Source: Lophium mytilinum (Eukaryota > Ascomycota > Dothideomycetes > Mytilinidiales > Mytilinidiaceae). Taken from it: 64,000 nt of DNA. Positions 31,692-43,524 of this stretch are shown piece by piece. The DNA lies in contig MU004181.1 of assembly GCA_010093605.1 (NCBI GenBank), positions 1,612,001 through 1,676,000 on the forward strand. Reading direction: 5' to 3'. The position numbers were made by a program, and so were the translations under genes. Below the pieces are notes generated by a model, which was given only the letters and a program-made list of their open reading frames with translations, ran no database searches and was not told the DNA's origin. Positions within the stretch are counted from its first letter, which is position 1, and each line of letters begins with the position of its first letter.

Positions 31692-33684
31692 AGAGCTTGA
31701 TGAAAGGAAATGGCTGGAAGTAGCTGCTTTACCTGAGATGACAAGATGGGCATGAGTCTACATGAGAAGGATAGACCTAGAGGTTCGTTTCATTTGATGA
31801 GTTTTCTTAGCTATTTCAGTGCGAGAATTGGGGGGGTAGTGCGGAGTAACCTCCGCGTTTGCAAGGATCGAGAGATCCCGTCGGCTTCGATAGTGCAGCG
31901 AAATAGCGGAACTCAAATGCATGATGAAGTATGTAAGCCAAGATCATCTTTAAATATGTTCGACTCTGTAATTATGTATATTATTGTTTTGAAAGTGGTG
32001 TATTGCAAGCAGAAGGGCGCTTAAGCAGTTTAGACTAGCTTGTTCCTGTTCAGGGTTAGGCCGTGCATCCCAAATATTCTGTTTCTCCACCCTCCCAGCT
32101 GGCCTTCATGAACACGGTGAAAGTTCAGAAACCTAGGTTGGAAATGCGTAGCTTTCTTCTTCAACTTCCGGGTGCGGTGAGGTTACGTGCAGACTCGCAG
32201 GATTCAAGGCCACCTAGGCAGCTTAAGGCTTCCCTAAGGTCAGATATGCGGCACGCTGAGTTGCTTTTCAGAGTGCAACATCGCGCGTCTATCTACACTG
32301 GATGGTCGACATGTACATTCATTGAAGCTGAGCTGTTACGGAAATAGACCAAAAATAGAGCTGATATACAGACCTAGATCGACTCTTTAGAGTTCTCAAT
32401 CTTATAGACCTTCAGGGGCGGGAACGGTAAGTCTAGAATTTAATTTTTTCTGAGTCTGCTTGTGTCCCAGGAGTTCAATCGTCTACCAGTCTGAGAATTT
32501 CCCTCATCGCCGCTACTCTAGCACTCTTGTCTCACTGAATCCGCACCTTTCCTATCCTGTCAGCAACACTGTTTTCTTACCGAACGAGGCCACACTCATC
32601 GAGTTTGAAGTTTCGGCGAACGAGTGCATTTGCAAAGTATTATCATCTAGCGCAGTCAATCATCTCCATGTTGAAGCTATCCAGATCTGTTCAAATAACA
32701 AAATCACCCTCTGAGTGGCAGAATCTGTATTTGACATAGATAGATTCACAAAGGATTATTTCTTAAAGACGTACTCCATCCAGCCCAACCTAAATGAGAG
32801 ATAATTTTATACGACTGACGATAGGAATGGGAGGTCCTATGACGGTGACTTGAGCTCGAGGCCAGAAGTGGGGCGCGGTCAACTAATTTGCGCCGCAACC
32901 GCCTCGATCTACAAGAAAGAAAAGAAATACAGAGACCCTGGCCTTGGCAGAGGGCTTTGATGGCTGAGCATGTTCACTTGCTAGAGCGTTCTGGCGTATC
33001 TGATAGCGCAGATAGCGAGGCAGAGTCGCGAACAAATACTACGTTTCCGATTCGATGTTCTGGTCGTCTCACTGCCGCGTGTGCCTCCCAGGTGCTGCTG
33101 CCTGTCTCGCCCAAGGCAGCTCGTTTGTGAACCTTGGGTACAAAACTCATGTGCGGAGCCTCGTGGGCGATCCCTGGCCGCTGCTGCCAATCCAACGCGA
33201 GATTTGCCGCTAACGCCGTATGCGGCAGTGGCTAGGCGTTTCCTGGCCTAGACCCCCAGCCTTGGCGGCAGGACTGTGCAGATGTCAAAAGTGAAGTTAT
33301 CTCGCGACAAGACCCGTCAAGAAAGCGCACAAAATTCGGGCTGCTGCTCTCGTAGACGGCCTCGCAGCCAGGCTCTGCGCGCGCAGTTTGTTGTTGTTGA
33401 CCGGCGCGGCGCGGATGAGGCAGGCTGTTCGTTGCGGCCCCTGATGAAGCCGGGTGGCGCCCTGCTAGCGCGCACGGGCCTGCCTTCTGCACTGGCAACC
33501 AATACTTAAGAAAGTGCTAAAACTCTCGGAGCCCGCCTTCCTCTCGCTCGCACCAACCTGGCCGCCCCTCCGACTCAACACCGTCACGTGACCAGTCCAC
33601 CAAACCCAGCCAACGTTGCATGCATGGCTCATCACCCACGGAGCACGCCGCGCGACATTAATTGACATCCCGCGACACGCCCCC
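31692..33684. other. 2-kb intergenic stretch, no gene seen
   Basis: From 31692 to about 32860 the sequence is A/T-rich with short ORFs only. From about 32870 to 33684 it becomes G/C-rich and would be the promoter of MOT1; it contains CACGTG at about 33586. Overlapping ORFs in both directions between 33230 and 33900 look like composition effects. Confidence 0.4.
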
Positions 33685-36600
33685 ATGGCGAGCAGGTATG
33701 TGCCCCACCGCTCCACTCCCTGCGGCCCTGCACATGCTAACAACAATTCCAGCGGCACGCGGCTCGACCGCTTAGTCACGTAAGTAATGTTGTTTACTCC
33801 ATCTTTTATGCGCTTGAGTGACGTCTCGGGATGCATGTCGCTTGTCACACCTGCAGCCCGTGTGGCTGGCCCGTTTGGGAGATCTGCTCTCACCCCTCAC
33901 CGAAGCAACTCTCCACTGTCACATTCGTCCCCGGTGCTTATCCTTGTGCCCTCGCCACTTGCAGCACACGCATCTGTCGTGCCCTGGAAATGCCTCTCGT
34001 CCCGCTAACCCCGATCCAGCCTCCTCGAAACCGGCAGCACTGCGCTGATTCGCAACACCGCCGCCGACCAGCTCGCCGACGTTCAGAAGCAGCACCCCGA
34101 CGAGCTCTTCCACTTGCTTACCCGCGTTGTCCCGTACCTCAAGAGCCGGAGCTGGGAGACGCGCATTGCTTCTGCTAAAGCCATTGGCGGTATCGTCAGC
34201 CATGCGGACAAGTTTGACCCCAATGCCGACGACGACGTGAAGCCGGAGAGCAATGGCCATATCAGGGAAGACGAGGCCGGCACGAATGGCTCCTCCATCA
34301 AGGCCGAGAACGGCGATGCGAACGGAGCTCTTCCCGTGCCAGAGGACCAGCTCGACCTTGCGACCCTCGACATCAGTATGATCATGAAGTATGGCAAGAC
34401 TCTCGCTGGCAGCGGCGGCAAGGAGTATGACTACAAGCTGAACGGCATGGACCCTGCTGCCCGCTTCGCCCATCAGAAGAAGAACCTGACTCTCCGTCTT
34501 GGCCTTGGCGGAGAGTACATGGAGGACGACCTCGTGACTGAGAACGATGTCGCTCAAACACCGGGCCTCCACCCTCCTCCTATGCATCGTCTCGACACGT
34601 CCGTGGCTCGCCAGGACAGTATTTCCTCTGGCGCTGGCTATCCCTCCCACTCCCCACTGGATGGTACCAACACTCCAGTGGATGGTGAGAACGGTGCGCC
34701 TGCTCTTAGCAAACGACAGCTCAACGCCTTGAAGCGCAAGAGGAAAGACGAACTCAAGAAAGGCGCCAACAAAGTCCACATAGTAGACCTAGCCGCCCGG
34801 CGAGGAAGCACCTTCTCGCAGACTCCCACTGCTGCTCAAGCACAGCCGCATCCAGTCAAAGTGGAGCCTAAAGAAGAAAATTCCGAGGAAGGAGTCGGCG
34901 ACTACTTCTCCCTGGATCGAAAGGGTGAGGATGACGACCGCAAGTTTGTCAAAGAGTTCAAAGGTGCTCCTATAGAGGAAAAACCTGCTTTCTTGACCGA
35001 GGCTGAGGAAAGCGGCCTGGAATGGCCCTACGAAAAGCTATGCGAGATCCTCACTGTCGATATATTTGATCCGAGCTGGGAGAACCGACACGGCGCAGCC
35101 ATGGGTCTTCGAGAAGTGCTCCGAGTTCATGGAGCAGGCGCCGGACGATTACACGGGAAGACGCGCGCTGAGAACGACCTACTCAACCAACGATGGCTCG
35201 GTGATATGGCGTGCCGCATATCCTGTGTTTTCATGTTAGATCGCTTCGGCGACTACATCTCAGACAACGTCGTCGCCCCGATCCGCGAAACCGCTGGACA
35301 AACCCTTGGAGCCATGCTTCAGTACCTGTCCCCCGAGAACGTCATTCACGTCTTCAAGATCCTGCAACGCCTCGTTATGCAAGAAGACTTCGACACGAAG
35401 CGAGTATGGCAGGCTTGCCATGGCGGCATGATCGGCATGAAGTATCTCGTGGCCATAAGGAACGACCTCCTTTTGCAAGACTCGGAGCTTATGGATGGAG
35501 TGCTACTGGCTATTATGAAAGGGCTGTCCGACTATGACGACGATGTCCGATCTATGAGCGCGTCAACCTTAATACCTATCGCTAGCGAAGTTGTGGAGCT
35601 CCGACCGAAAGCCCTCCAGGAACTGATCAACAAAGTCTGGGAATGCTTATCAAATCTGCAAGACGATCTCAGCGCAAGCACTGGCTCTGTCATGGACCTT
35701 CTTGCGAAACTTTGCAACTATCCCGAAGTGCTTAACGCCATGAAGGAGAATGCCAAGCTCGACCCCCGTTCATCTTTTGTTGAATTGGTTCCCCGTCTAT
35801 TCCCTTTTCTCCGCCATGTCATTATCAGCGTTCGAGCTGCAGTTCTTCGTGCTATTTTGACCTTCCTTAACATTGAAGGCCGAGAGACGGACGACTGGGT
35901 TGACGGCAAGGCACTTCGTTTGATCTTCCAGAACATTCTTCTGGAACGCGATGAAAAGGTACTTAAGCTCTCCTTGCAGGTCTGGAACGCGCTTGTCGAG
36001 CGTTTGAGCTCTCGCCGCAACAATGCTGGCATCGAAGTCAACGAATTGCCGGAACTTTTCGCCTCACATCTTGACGCCGCAATTCCTCTAGCAATGACGC
36101 CTATCGGTGTCCTCCGTCACCCGATTGCTATGGAGTACTCCCTTTTCATCAGGCCGTCTGGTCAATTTTTCGCCCCACCAAATCATGTAAGCACCCGAAA
36201 GGTAACCCCACCCGGCGGAGCAGAGCCAGCTAAGAAGAGGCGGAAGTCACAGCACAAGAAAGAGGAAATGGCGCCTCCAGCATCTACCTCCCACAATGTT
36301 GACGGGCACATGATGAGTGGAGACGTCGACCTTGTTGGTGTCGACGTTATGATTCGCTCTAGAATCTACGCTGCTCGGGCACTAGGCAAAATCATCGCTT
36401 CATGGCCGTTGGAATCGCGACGAGGGGTGTTTGAGAAGCGTCTTGTTGAATACTTGAAATCAACACATTCAAGTACGCAGCTCACAGCAGCTATGGTGGT
36501 CGAAGAGTTTGCCAAAGCGAATAAGGCCAAGGACGAATTGACACAGAGCCTTGCATCAGTTCTTCTTCCTATTGTCGTAGGAGAACGACCTGGTGCCTAC

Positions 36601-39600
36601 GAGGATCTGGTTCCCAAACTCCAGGTTGTTCGTACGCAATGTCAGGCGCTTATCAGCGCGTTTAGAGACGCCCACGTTACAAGTCTGCCACACCTCGCCG
36701 TGGTTGTGCAGGGCGATCCGGGCGCTAGCGTGTATGCCTTCTCCGTCCTTGATGGCGAGAAGCTTATCGGAGTGCAATTTGACAAGGCTAAGAAGGCGAT
36801 GACTCCTGCCCAGCGCTTGGTGTCCTTGACCAATCTAGAGACCCTCAGACTGGATGTGGAAAGCTCCCTCAATGAAATCAAGGATATCAAAGAGAGCCGC
36901 GACATTCGCATCAAATCAGCGGCTGCAGGTGCCCTTGTAGCACTGAACCAAGCGCCAAAGAAGCCGGCCCTGGCCATTAAGGCCATTATGGATAGCATCA
37001 AGAAGGAGGAAAATGCCGAGCTTCAGAGACGCTCTGCTGCTGCGGTGGCTGCGTTGATCAATCATCTTGTGGAAACTGGGAAGCTTACCATCGTCAACAA
37101 GGTCGTGGGCAACCTCGTCAAATTTTACTGCATGGAAACTGCAGAGACGCCGGAGTTCCATGCCAACGCGGGTATCGAAACGGGTATCCTGTCTCTCAAG
37201 AAAGAGGAGGACATCCGAGACCATCCGGATGCCGCCAAGTTCGAACAAGATGCTCGTGCAGCCCGCATTCAGAAGCGTGGAGCCAGGGAATCCCTCGAGC
37301 TGCTAGTAGAAATATTTGGCAGTGGGATCTTCGAGAAAATCCCCAAGCTTCGTGAACTAATCCAGAATCCTATTGAAAAAGCATACGAGCGCGAAGCGTT
37401 GCCTACCGACATCCTCGAACCAGACAATAGCTTCGGGCAGGAGGTTATCGATGCATTATCGACACTGCGAGCTCTGGTTGGCAAATTCCATCCTGATGTC
37501 CTGGACTTCGTCAAGAACCTCCTACCTCTCATTGCCAAGGCTCTGCAATCTCGGCTGTACGTGCTTAGGTATGCAGCAGCCAAATGCTTTGCTACGATCT
37601 GCAGCGTTATGACCATCGATGGTATCACTATGCTGGTAGAGAAGGTTCTCCCATCTATCAGCAATCCTATCGACGTGCACTACCGACAAGGAGCCGTGGA
37701 ATGCATTTACCACTTGATACATGTCATGGAGGATAGTATCCTGCCGTATGTCATTTTCCTAATTGTTCCGGTGCTTGGTCGGATGAGCGATTCAGACAAC
37801 GACGTGCGCCTCCTTGCGACCACGAGCTTTGCAACTTTAGTCAAGCTTGTTCCTCTTGAGGCTGGTATACCCGATCCGCCTGGGCTATCGCCAAAGTTAC
37901 TTGAGGGCCGGGATCGGGAACGTAAATTCATCGCACAGATGCTCGACGCGAAGAAGGTCGAGCCTTTCGAGATACCCGTTGCGATCAAAGCTACTCTTCG
38001 TTCGTACCAGCAAGATGGCGTCAACTGGCTTGCATTTCTCAATCGCTACCACCTTCACGGCATCCTGTGTGATGATATGGGTCTAGGCAAGACACTTCAA
38101 ACTTTGTGCATAGTTGCCAGCGATCACCACCTACGAGCAGAAGAATATGCCAAGACTCAGGCTCCTGATGTCCGCCGCATGCCCTCCCTTATTGTTTGCC
38201 CTCCCACGCTTTCTGGTCACTGGCAGCAGGAAATCCGACAGTTTGCGCCGTTCCTCACCGCTGTGGCATACGTCGGCCCCCCTAACGAGCGGTCGAAGCA
38301 CATTGAGAAGCTCGGCCAAGCCGATGTTGTCATCACTTCCTACGACATTTGCCGCAACGACATAGATATCCTTGCGCCGCTGAATTTCAACTACTGCATC
38401 CTAGACGAGGGCCATCTAATCAAGAACGCCAAAGCAAAGACGACCTTGGCCGTTAAACAGCTGAACTCTAATCATCGCCTTATTCTGTCCGGTACTCCGA
38501 TCCAGAATAACGTCCTTGAGCTCTGGTCTCTTTTCGATTTCTTGATGCCAGGCTTCCTCGGCACTGAGAAAGTCTTCCAAGATCGCTTCGCCAAACCCAT
38601 CGCAGCGTCTCGTTTCTCCAAATCTAGTTCGAAAGAGCAAGAAGCTGGTGCACTTGCTATAGAGGCGCTGCACAAGCAGGTCCTACCTTTCTTGCTGCGT
38701 CGTCTCAAAGAAGAAGTGTTGGATGATCTGCCACCCAAGATCCTTCAAAATTACTACTGCGATCTTTCCGACCTGCAACGGAAGCTCTTCGAAGACTTCA
38801 CCAAAAAAGAAGGCAAGGCTCTTGCCGAGAAGGCTTCTGGTGAAGACAAGGAGAGCAAACAGCACATCTTCCAAGCCCTTCAATACATGCGCAAGCTTTG
38901 CAATTCCCCCGCTCTTGTCATGAAACCGGGACATAAGCAGTGGGACACTACACAGAATTTCTTGAAGAGTCATGACACTGACATTCGGGATATCGCTCAC
39001 GCACCGAAGCTCACAGCTCTCAAGGATCTCTTGGTAGACTGTGGCATCGGCACCGAAAGCGCCAGCACCAGTAACGGAAATGCAGGTGCTATGCCTGGCG
39101 ACCTCCCTGAAGCCGTGTCTCAGCACCGCGCGCTTATCTTCTGCCAAATGAAGGAAATGCTGGATATGGTGCAGGTTGAGGTGTTGAATAAGCTGCTACC
39201 ATCGGTGCAGTACATGAGACTTGACGGCAGCGTCGAAGCCTCCAAACGCCAGGACATTGTCAACAAATTCAACTCCGACCCCTCCTACGACGTCCTACTC
39301 TTGACAACTAGCGTTGGCGGTCTCGGACTAAACCTCACAGGAGCCGATACCGTCATCTTCGTGGAGCATGACTGGAACCCGCAAAAGGATATCCAGGCCA
39401 TGGACCGCGCTCATCGCATCGGTCAGAAGAAAGTCGTCAACGTCTACCGCATCGTCACGCGCGGCACCTTGGAGGAGAAAATCCTAAAGTACGTAGCCCC
39501 CTTCCCATCCCCCATTCATATACCTATCTCTTCACAACACGTATACTAACATGCCATCCCACAGCCTCCAACGCTTCAAAATCGACGTGGCGAGTACAGT

Positions 39601-39865
39601 TGTTAACCAGCAAAACGCCGGCCTGGGCACCATGGAAACGGGCGAGATCCTGGACCTCTTCAGCCTGTCGACCGACGCCAACGAGGGCGTGCCGGCGCTG
39701 CCCGGCGAGAACGCCATTAGTGAGGAGGATGCGGTGGATGCGACGGGTGAGCTGCGCGAGAAGGGCAAGAAGGGCTTCTTGGATGAGCTGGGCGAGCTGT
39801 GGGATGAGAACCAGTACGAAGAGCAGTTCGACCTGGATGGCTTCCTTAAGACTATGAAAGGGTAG
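33685..39865 (+). CDS. MOT1: MOT1/BTAF1, Snf2-family ATPase that removes TBP from DNA
   Basis: Exons 33685-33695 (11 nt), 33753-33779 (27 nt), 34020-39488 and 39565-39865 give 1935 residues, close to the usual ~1900. The first two tiny exons splice to MASSGTRLDRLVTLLETGST, the conserved Mot1 N-terminus. The N-terminal ~1250 residues are HEAT repeats with an acidic/basic insert (KRKRKDELKKG) and the Mot1 middle region. The ATPase follows: LRSYQQDGVNWL, DDMGLGKT (Walker A, about 1363), a DEGH box (about 1474) in place of DEAH as known for Mot1, SGTPIQNN, then the helicase C lobe with TTSVGGLGLNLTGAD and DRAHRIGQKK (about 1810). The last intron (76 nt) has a perfect TACTAAC branch site and restores NLQRFKIDVASTVVNQQNAG. 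Known role: ATP-driven dissociation of TBP in the nucleus. Intron 2 is long (240 nt). Confidence 0.97.
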
Positions 39866-41127
39866 TAGGAGCAGCGGGAGGCAAAGCTAGCGTGGACGTG
39901 TGCGGAGATGGGGGATAAGAGAGCGTTGGCTCTGGATCCATCTTTCTTCTGGACGGAATACGCTTTTACTCCCCACCTACCTATGAACCTGGTCCGCCCG
40001 ATTACATTCACATACTTCACTTTAACGGACTTTTCGGCGTATCAGGCGGGGAAAAACTTCACGGGGGAGGGAAGCTGGGAGCTTGGGGTTGGGCCATGGG
40101 TTTTTGTACCTTGCGTTTTTCTGCATCGATTGCTTGAGCGTGGTGTTACGGATTGGGGGCCCTATTTGAGCATTTAGGCTCGAGGTATTGAGAAGAGGGG
40201 TGGGAACCTCGGGATTCTGCTCTCTCTTTCGGCTTCGCTCTGGATAGGTAGATGTATGCATCAGTGGGTTCGAGTTGAGCCCATGAGCTGCCTAGGTAGC
40301 AGCGCTTCAAAGCGACCAAGTTTGTTTATATATGGCTACTTTGTCAGTATCTTATCGTGACGCTTATGTTGCGCGTAGCAGATGACGAAAAGGAGCTGCT
40401 GGGATGAATGGTTGCGAGAGGAGAGGTGTGCTTGTCTTGTCTTGCTGTTCTATGATTGGATCCCCCCTGTCGATGGCGTAAGTTGGAAGACGCCTTTCCC
40501 GCAGCAGTGTTTTGGCGAACAGAGAAAGATCAGCCATTGAACCGGTTAAGGGACAGCAGTGAAATAAATGGGCCCAGCTAGCAAATCAGATTCAGGGGTG
40601 TGCCTTCTCGACATGGGAGTCCATCAAGTAAAGTAGTCCACCAAATAAAAAAGCGTATCAGATTCAGGTTAGATGATAGGTCTCAAAAGATATTAGACCC
40701 ATGAGAGAGAGCATTAGAGGTAGAACAAACAAGAACGAGTTCTTCAAGGCTAGAAAAAAAGTAGTTATATTTCCTCAACTGCTAATTGATTGCCTTCCGC
40801 GCCATCTCAGGCCCTCCTCCAGATACCAAAGGGGTTCAAGCATCTGAAGAAAAAAAGGAGATTTAAATGGAGACCACACAATAGAAGAAGAAAGGATTTA
40901 ATCTTTTCTTTTTCACCGCCAAAAGTTTTCAAACTGTGCGACTCAGATTCCGTCCTGCCGTCGCCCGCCGCTGCTATGATCCACCGAATATACCATTTTT
41001 ATGTAAAGGGGGGGTTGTGGGACACCGAAAGTTGGTTACCAAACGCCTCGCTTTCAGAGAGTCAATCCTGTACCTGTTGCAGTGGGTAGAGCGGAAGGAC
41101 TTAAGCTCGTAGTGGAGCTTGCTGTGG
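39866..41127. other. convergent 3' regions, no gene seen
   Basis: About 1.3 kb between the stops of MOT1 (plus) and the Stm1-like gene (minus). Short ORFs at 39908-40177 and 40790-41089 lack support. Nothing repeated was seen. Confidence 0.4.
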
Positions 41128-42514
41128 CTATGAGCCCAGGCTGGGGAACGCCGTGGTGTCCGAGAGGTTGACAGCAGCGGACTGGCCACCGCGGCCGCCT
41201 CTGCCACCACGGAAGTCGCCACGTCCCTCGCCGCGACCGCGTCCACCACCTCGTCCGCGTCCCTCGCCTCGGAAGCCGCCCTCGCCACGACCACGGCCAC
41301 CACGACCACCGCGTCCGCCGCGGAAAGAGTCGCTGGGCTCCTTGTGGAGGCGCTCGTTGTCGAGCTCGACAATAGTCTTCTCCTTGCGCTGGCGCTCGCG
41401 CTTGGCCTTGCCGCCGGAACCGGCCACGTATTCCTCCTCTTCCTCCTTGGTGAGGGGCTTGCCTTCGGGGAACTTCTTCGTGCTGCCTTCGTTGGCCTTG
41501 CGCACCTCGGGGGATCCAAGGTTGAGCTTCTTCTCCGCCTGCTCGGCGAGCCACGCCGTGTACGACTTGGTCTTGTCCTCCTCAGGCTCCTCGGCAGGTG
41601 CGGCGGCTTCAGCGCCAGCGTTCTCGTGGGCGAAGGGGTCGGCGGGCTGAGCGTCGGCGTTCCAGGCTTGGTCGGATGATACGACGCCCTCGGCCTTCTC
41701 CTCCTCCTTGGCAATAGCTTCGCCAGCCTTCTCGTCGGCCCATTCATCGCCGCCGGTCTGGCCACCCCAGCCGTGGGCAGTCTGCTTGTCGTGCTCACTG
41801 CGAGATGAAACGTTAGCGTACCCTCTGGATAAGTTATGGCGAGATACATACGCTATGCCGGTTCGGCTGTGACGGTCTCCATTACCGCCGCGACCGCGTC
41901 CACCACGGCCACGTCCACCGCGGCCACGATATCCAGACTCGCCAGATTCTATTGATGTTTAGCGATTGATGCAGGGATGAGGGCGCTGATATAAGGTACC
42001 TCCAGATGCCCTGCTGCGGTTCTGGTTGCCGTCACCTCCTCGATTCCGGAAACCTGTAAACCAAGCATGTCAGCGAGAGTTCTCGCACGACCTTTCGAGG
42101 CCATTGTTTCTTTTATTGAGCTGCCAAGGCGGTCTCCCAGCACGTACCTCCATCATTGGAGCCTCCTCGGCTGGCGCGGGCGTCACGGACAGGCGGTTCA
42201 GCGGGCGTGTTGCGCTTGCCGGCTCTCGCGACAGGCTTCTCAATTGCCTTGGCTGGTGGATCGGGGGCTCTGTCGGGGTCGAGCTCGGGGTCGTTCCCTA
42301 CAAACGAGACGTGTCAGATGGAGCTGCGAGATGGAGCTGCGGTCCAGTGTGATGGTGAAATGTACCTAGGAGCTCGAACAGGTTCTGCAGCGCGGATCGT
42401 CAGTACCAATGCGTCTTGAGAGGGTGGTAGATGAGCTCTGTGATGCTCAATGGCGGCAGCAACGGCTGCGAGACCATGGGGGCGTGGACTGACCTTGGAT
42501 GCGATGCCCGACAT
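41128..42514 (-). CDS. Stm1/HABP4-like RNA- and ribosome-binding protein
   Basis: Six exons (42514-42494, 42384-42366, 42297-42148, 42053-42000, 41948-41852, 41797-41128) give 336 residues. All introns are 51-109 nt with good signals and matching phases. The protein starts MSGIASKNLFELLGNDPELDPD, the Stm1-type N-terminus; then PPAKAIEKP, an RGG/GRGG patch (GYRGRGGRGRGG), an acidic Ala/Glu region, the HABP4_PAI-RBP1 core (KSYTAWLAEQAE, KKFPEGKPLTKEEEEEYV, AKRERQRKEKTIVELD) and a C-terminal RGG box of about 60 residues ending TAFPSLGS. Yeast Stm1 and animal SERBP1 bind the 80S ribosome in the mRNA channel and protect dormant ribosomes, so this is likely cytoplasmic and abundant. The small 5' exons (21 and 19 nt) resemble those in MOT1. 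Long antisense ORFs across the G/C-rich RGG codons are composition shadows. Confidence 0.92.
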
Positions 42515-43524
42515 GGTGGTGGAGTTCAAGCGCCTTCCGCGCTCTGCCCTCTAGTCGCGCAATCTGGACGGGCTCGTCGTTGGTGAGCGAGAGCTGATCC
42601 TAGGAGATAGGATCGGAACTCTCAAGGACGGAAGATGGGTGCAGGTAGTGATGGCGATGGGGAGCGTCTTGGTGGTGAAGCCGCGGTGAGCAAATTCATT
42701 TGTGGACGGGCCTCCTGCCGTCGCTTAGACTGGTTCTCTTTGTCCTGGGCGGCCTGCAGCGTCGCTCCTCCAGCCCTCTAGCCACAGCGCCCCGCCTCTA
42801 TGACGACTGGCGTTTTGCCAGAATCGAGGACTGGCTTGCAGCAGGCGAGGCAAACTTAAAAGATGAAGCTGATGGCCGCCGGGTCTGCGAAGTATCACCT
42901 GCATACCTAACCTAAGGAAGCAGCGGTAGACGCCATCTCACTGCTGGAGCCACTGATCTCAAGACGACAAGGTGGCTTCGATGTAAAATGTAGGGATATT
43001 GCTCCTAGCTATACGCTCATGCACCGCCTCAATGCTTGAGTATTCTAAGCATTATGCTACAAGGAAACGGCTTCACGTCTTATGCACAGTCACAGTGGTC
43101 GTACAGGTTCACGTCACAGTGCTGTAGCCTCTTCGGAACTCGGCTCGTTGCTTTTGTCTGATTTAGGATGTCTGCAACAGAGCTGCCTGCAGTCTTCCTG
43201 ACCGTGTCCGTCTCGATCCCGATCGGTACAGTCCTCGACTGCTCTGACTACTGCAAGAAACAAAACCAAGCAACATGCCAGTCTCATGCAGTACGCTTTC
43301 TCTAAGATGCCTTCAAATCCACGTAACTTTTCTCGAGCTACTTCCGGGCTGCCGAACCCTTCAAGAGACACTGTGCCGCCCCCGTGTCACGTCCGGAACG
43401 CCTGCTTGGTCAAGGGCCGTCGCCATCCGAACGCCCGCTGGAATTGCAAAAGAAACAGAAATCAGCAACTCATCAGACAAAAGTGGTCATCCTGCCACAT
43501 CGCTCATCACAATCCTTCTCTTGC
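42515..43524. other. intergenic, no gene seen
   Basis: 1 kb containing the promoter of the Stm1-like gene and the 3' region of the bZIP gene, both on the minus strand. No supported ORF. Confidence 0.4.

Noticed and set aside
33919-34779. 286-residue minus-strand ORF at the MOT1 5' end
   Set aside because: It overlaps conserved MOT1 codons and has no motif.
41153-41650. 165-residue plus-strand ORF opposite the Stm1-like gene
   Set aside because: It is the shadow of G/C-rich RGG and acidic codons; the minus-strand frame has family motifs and splices.
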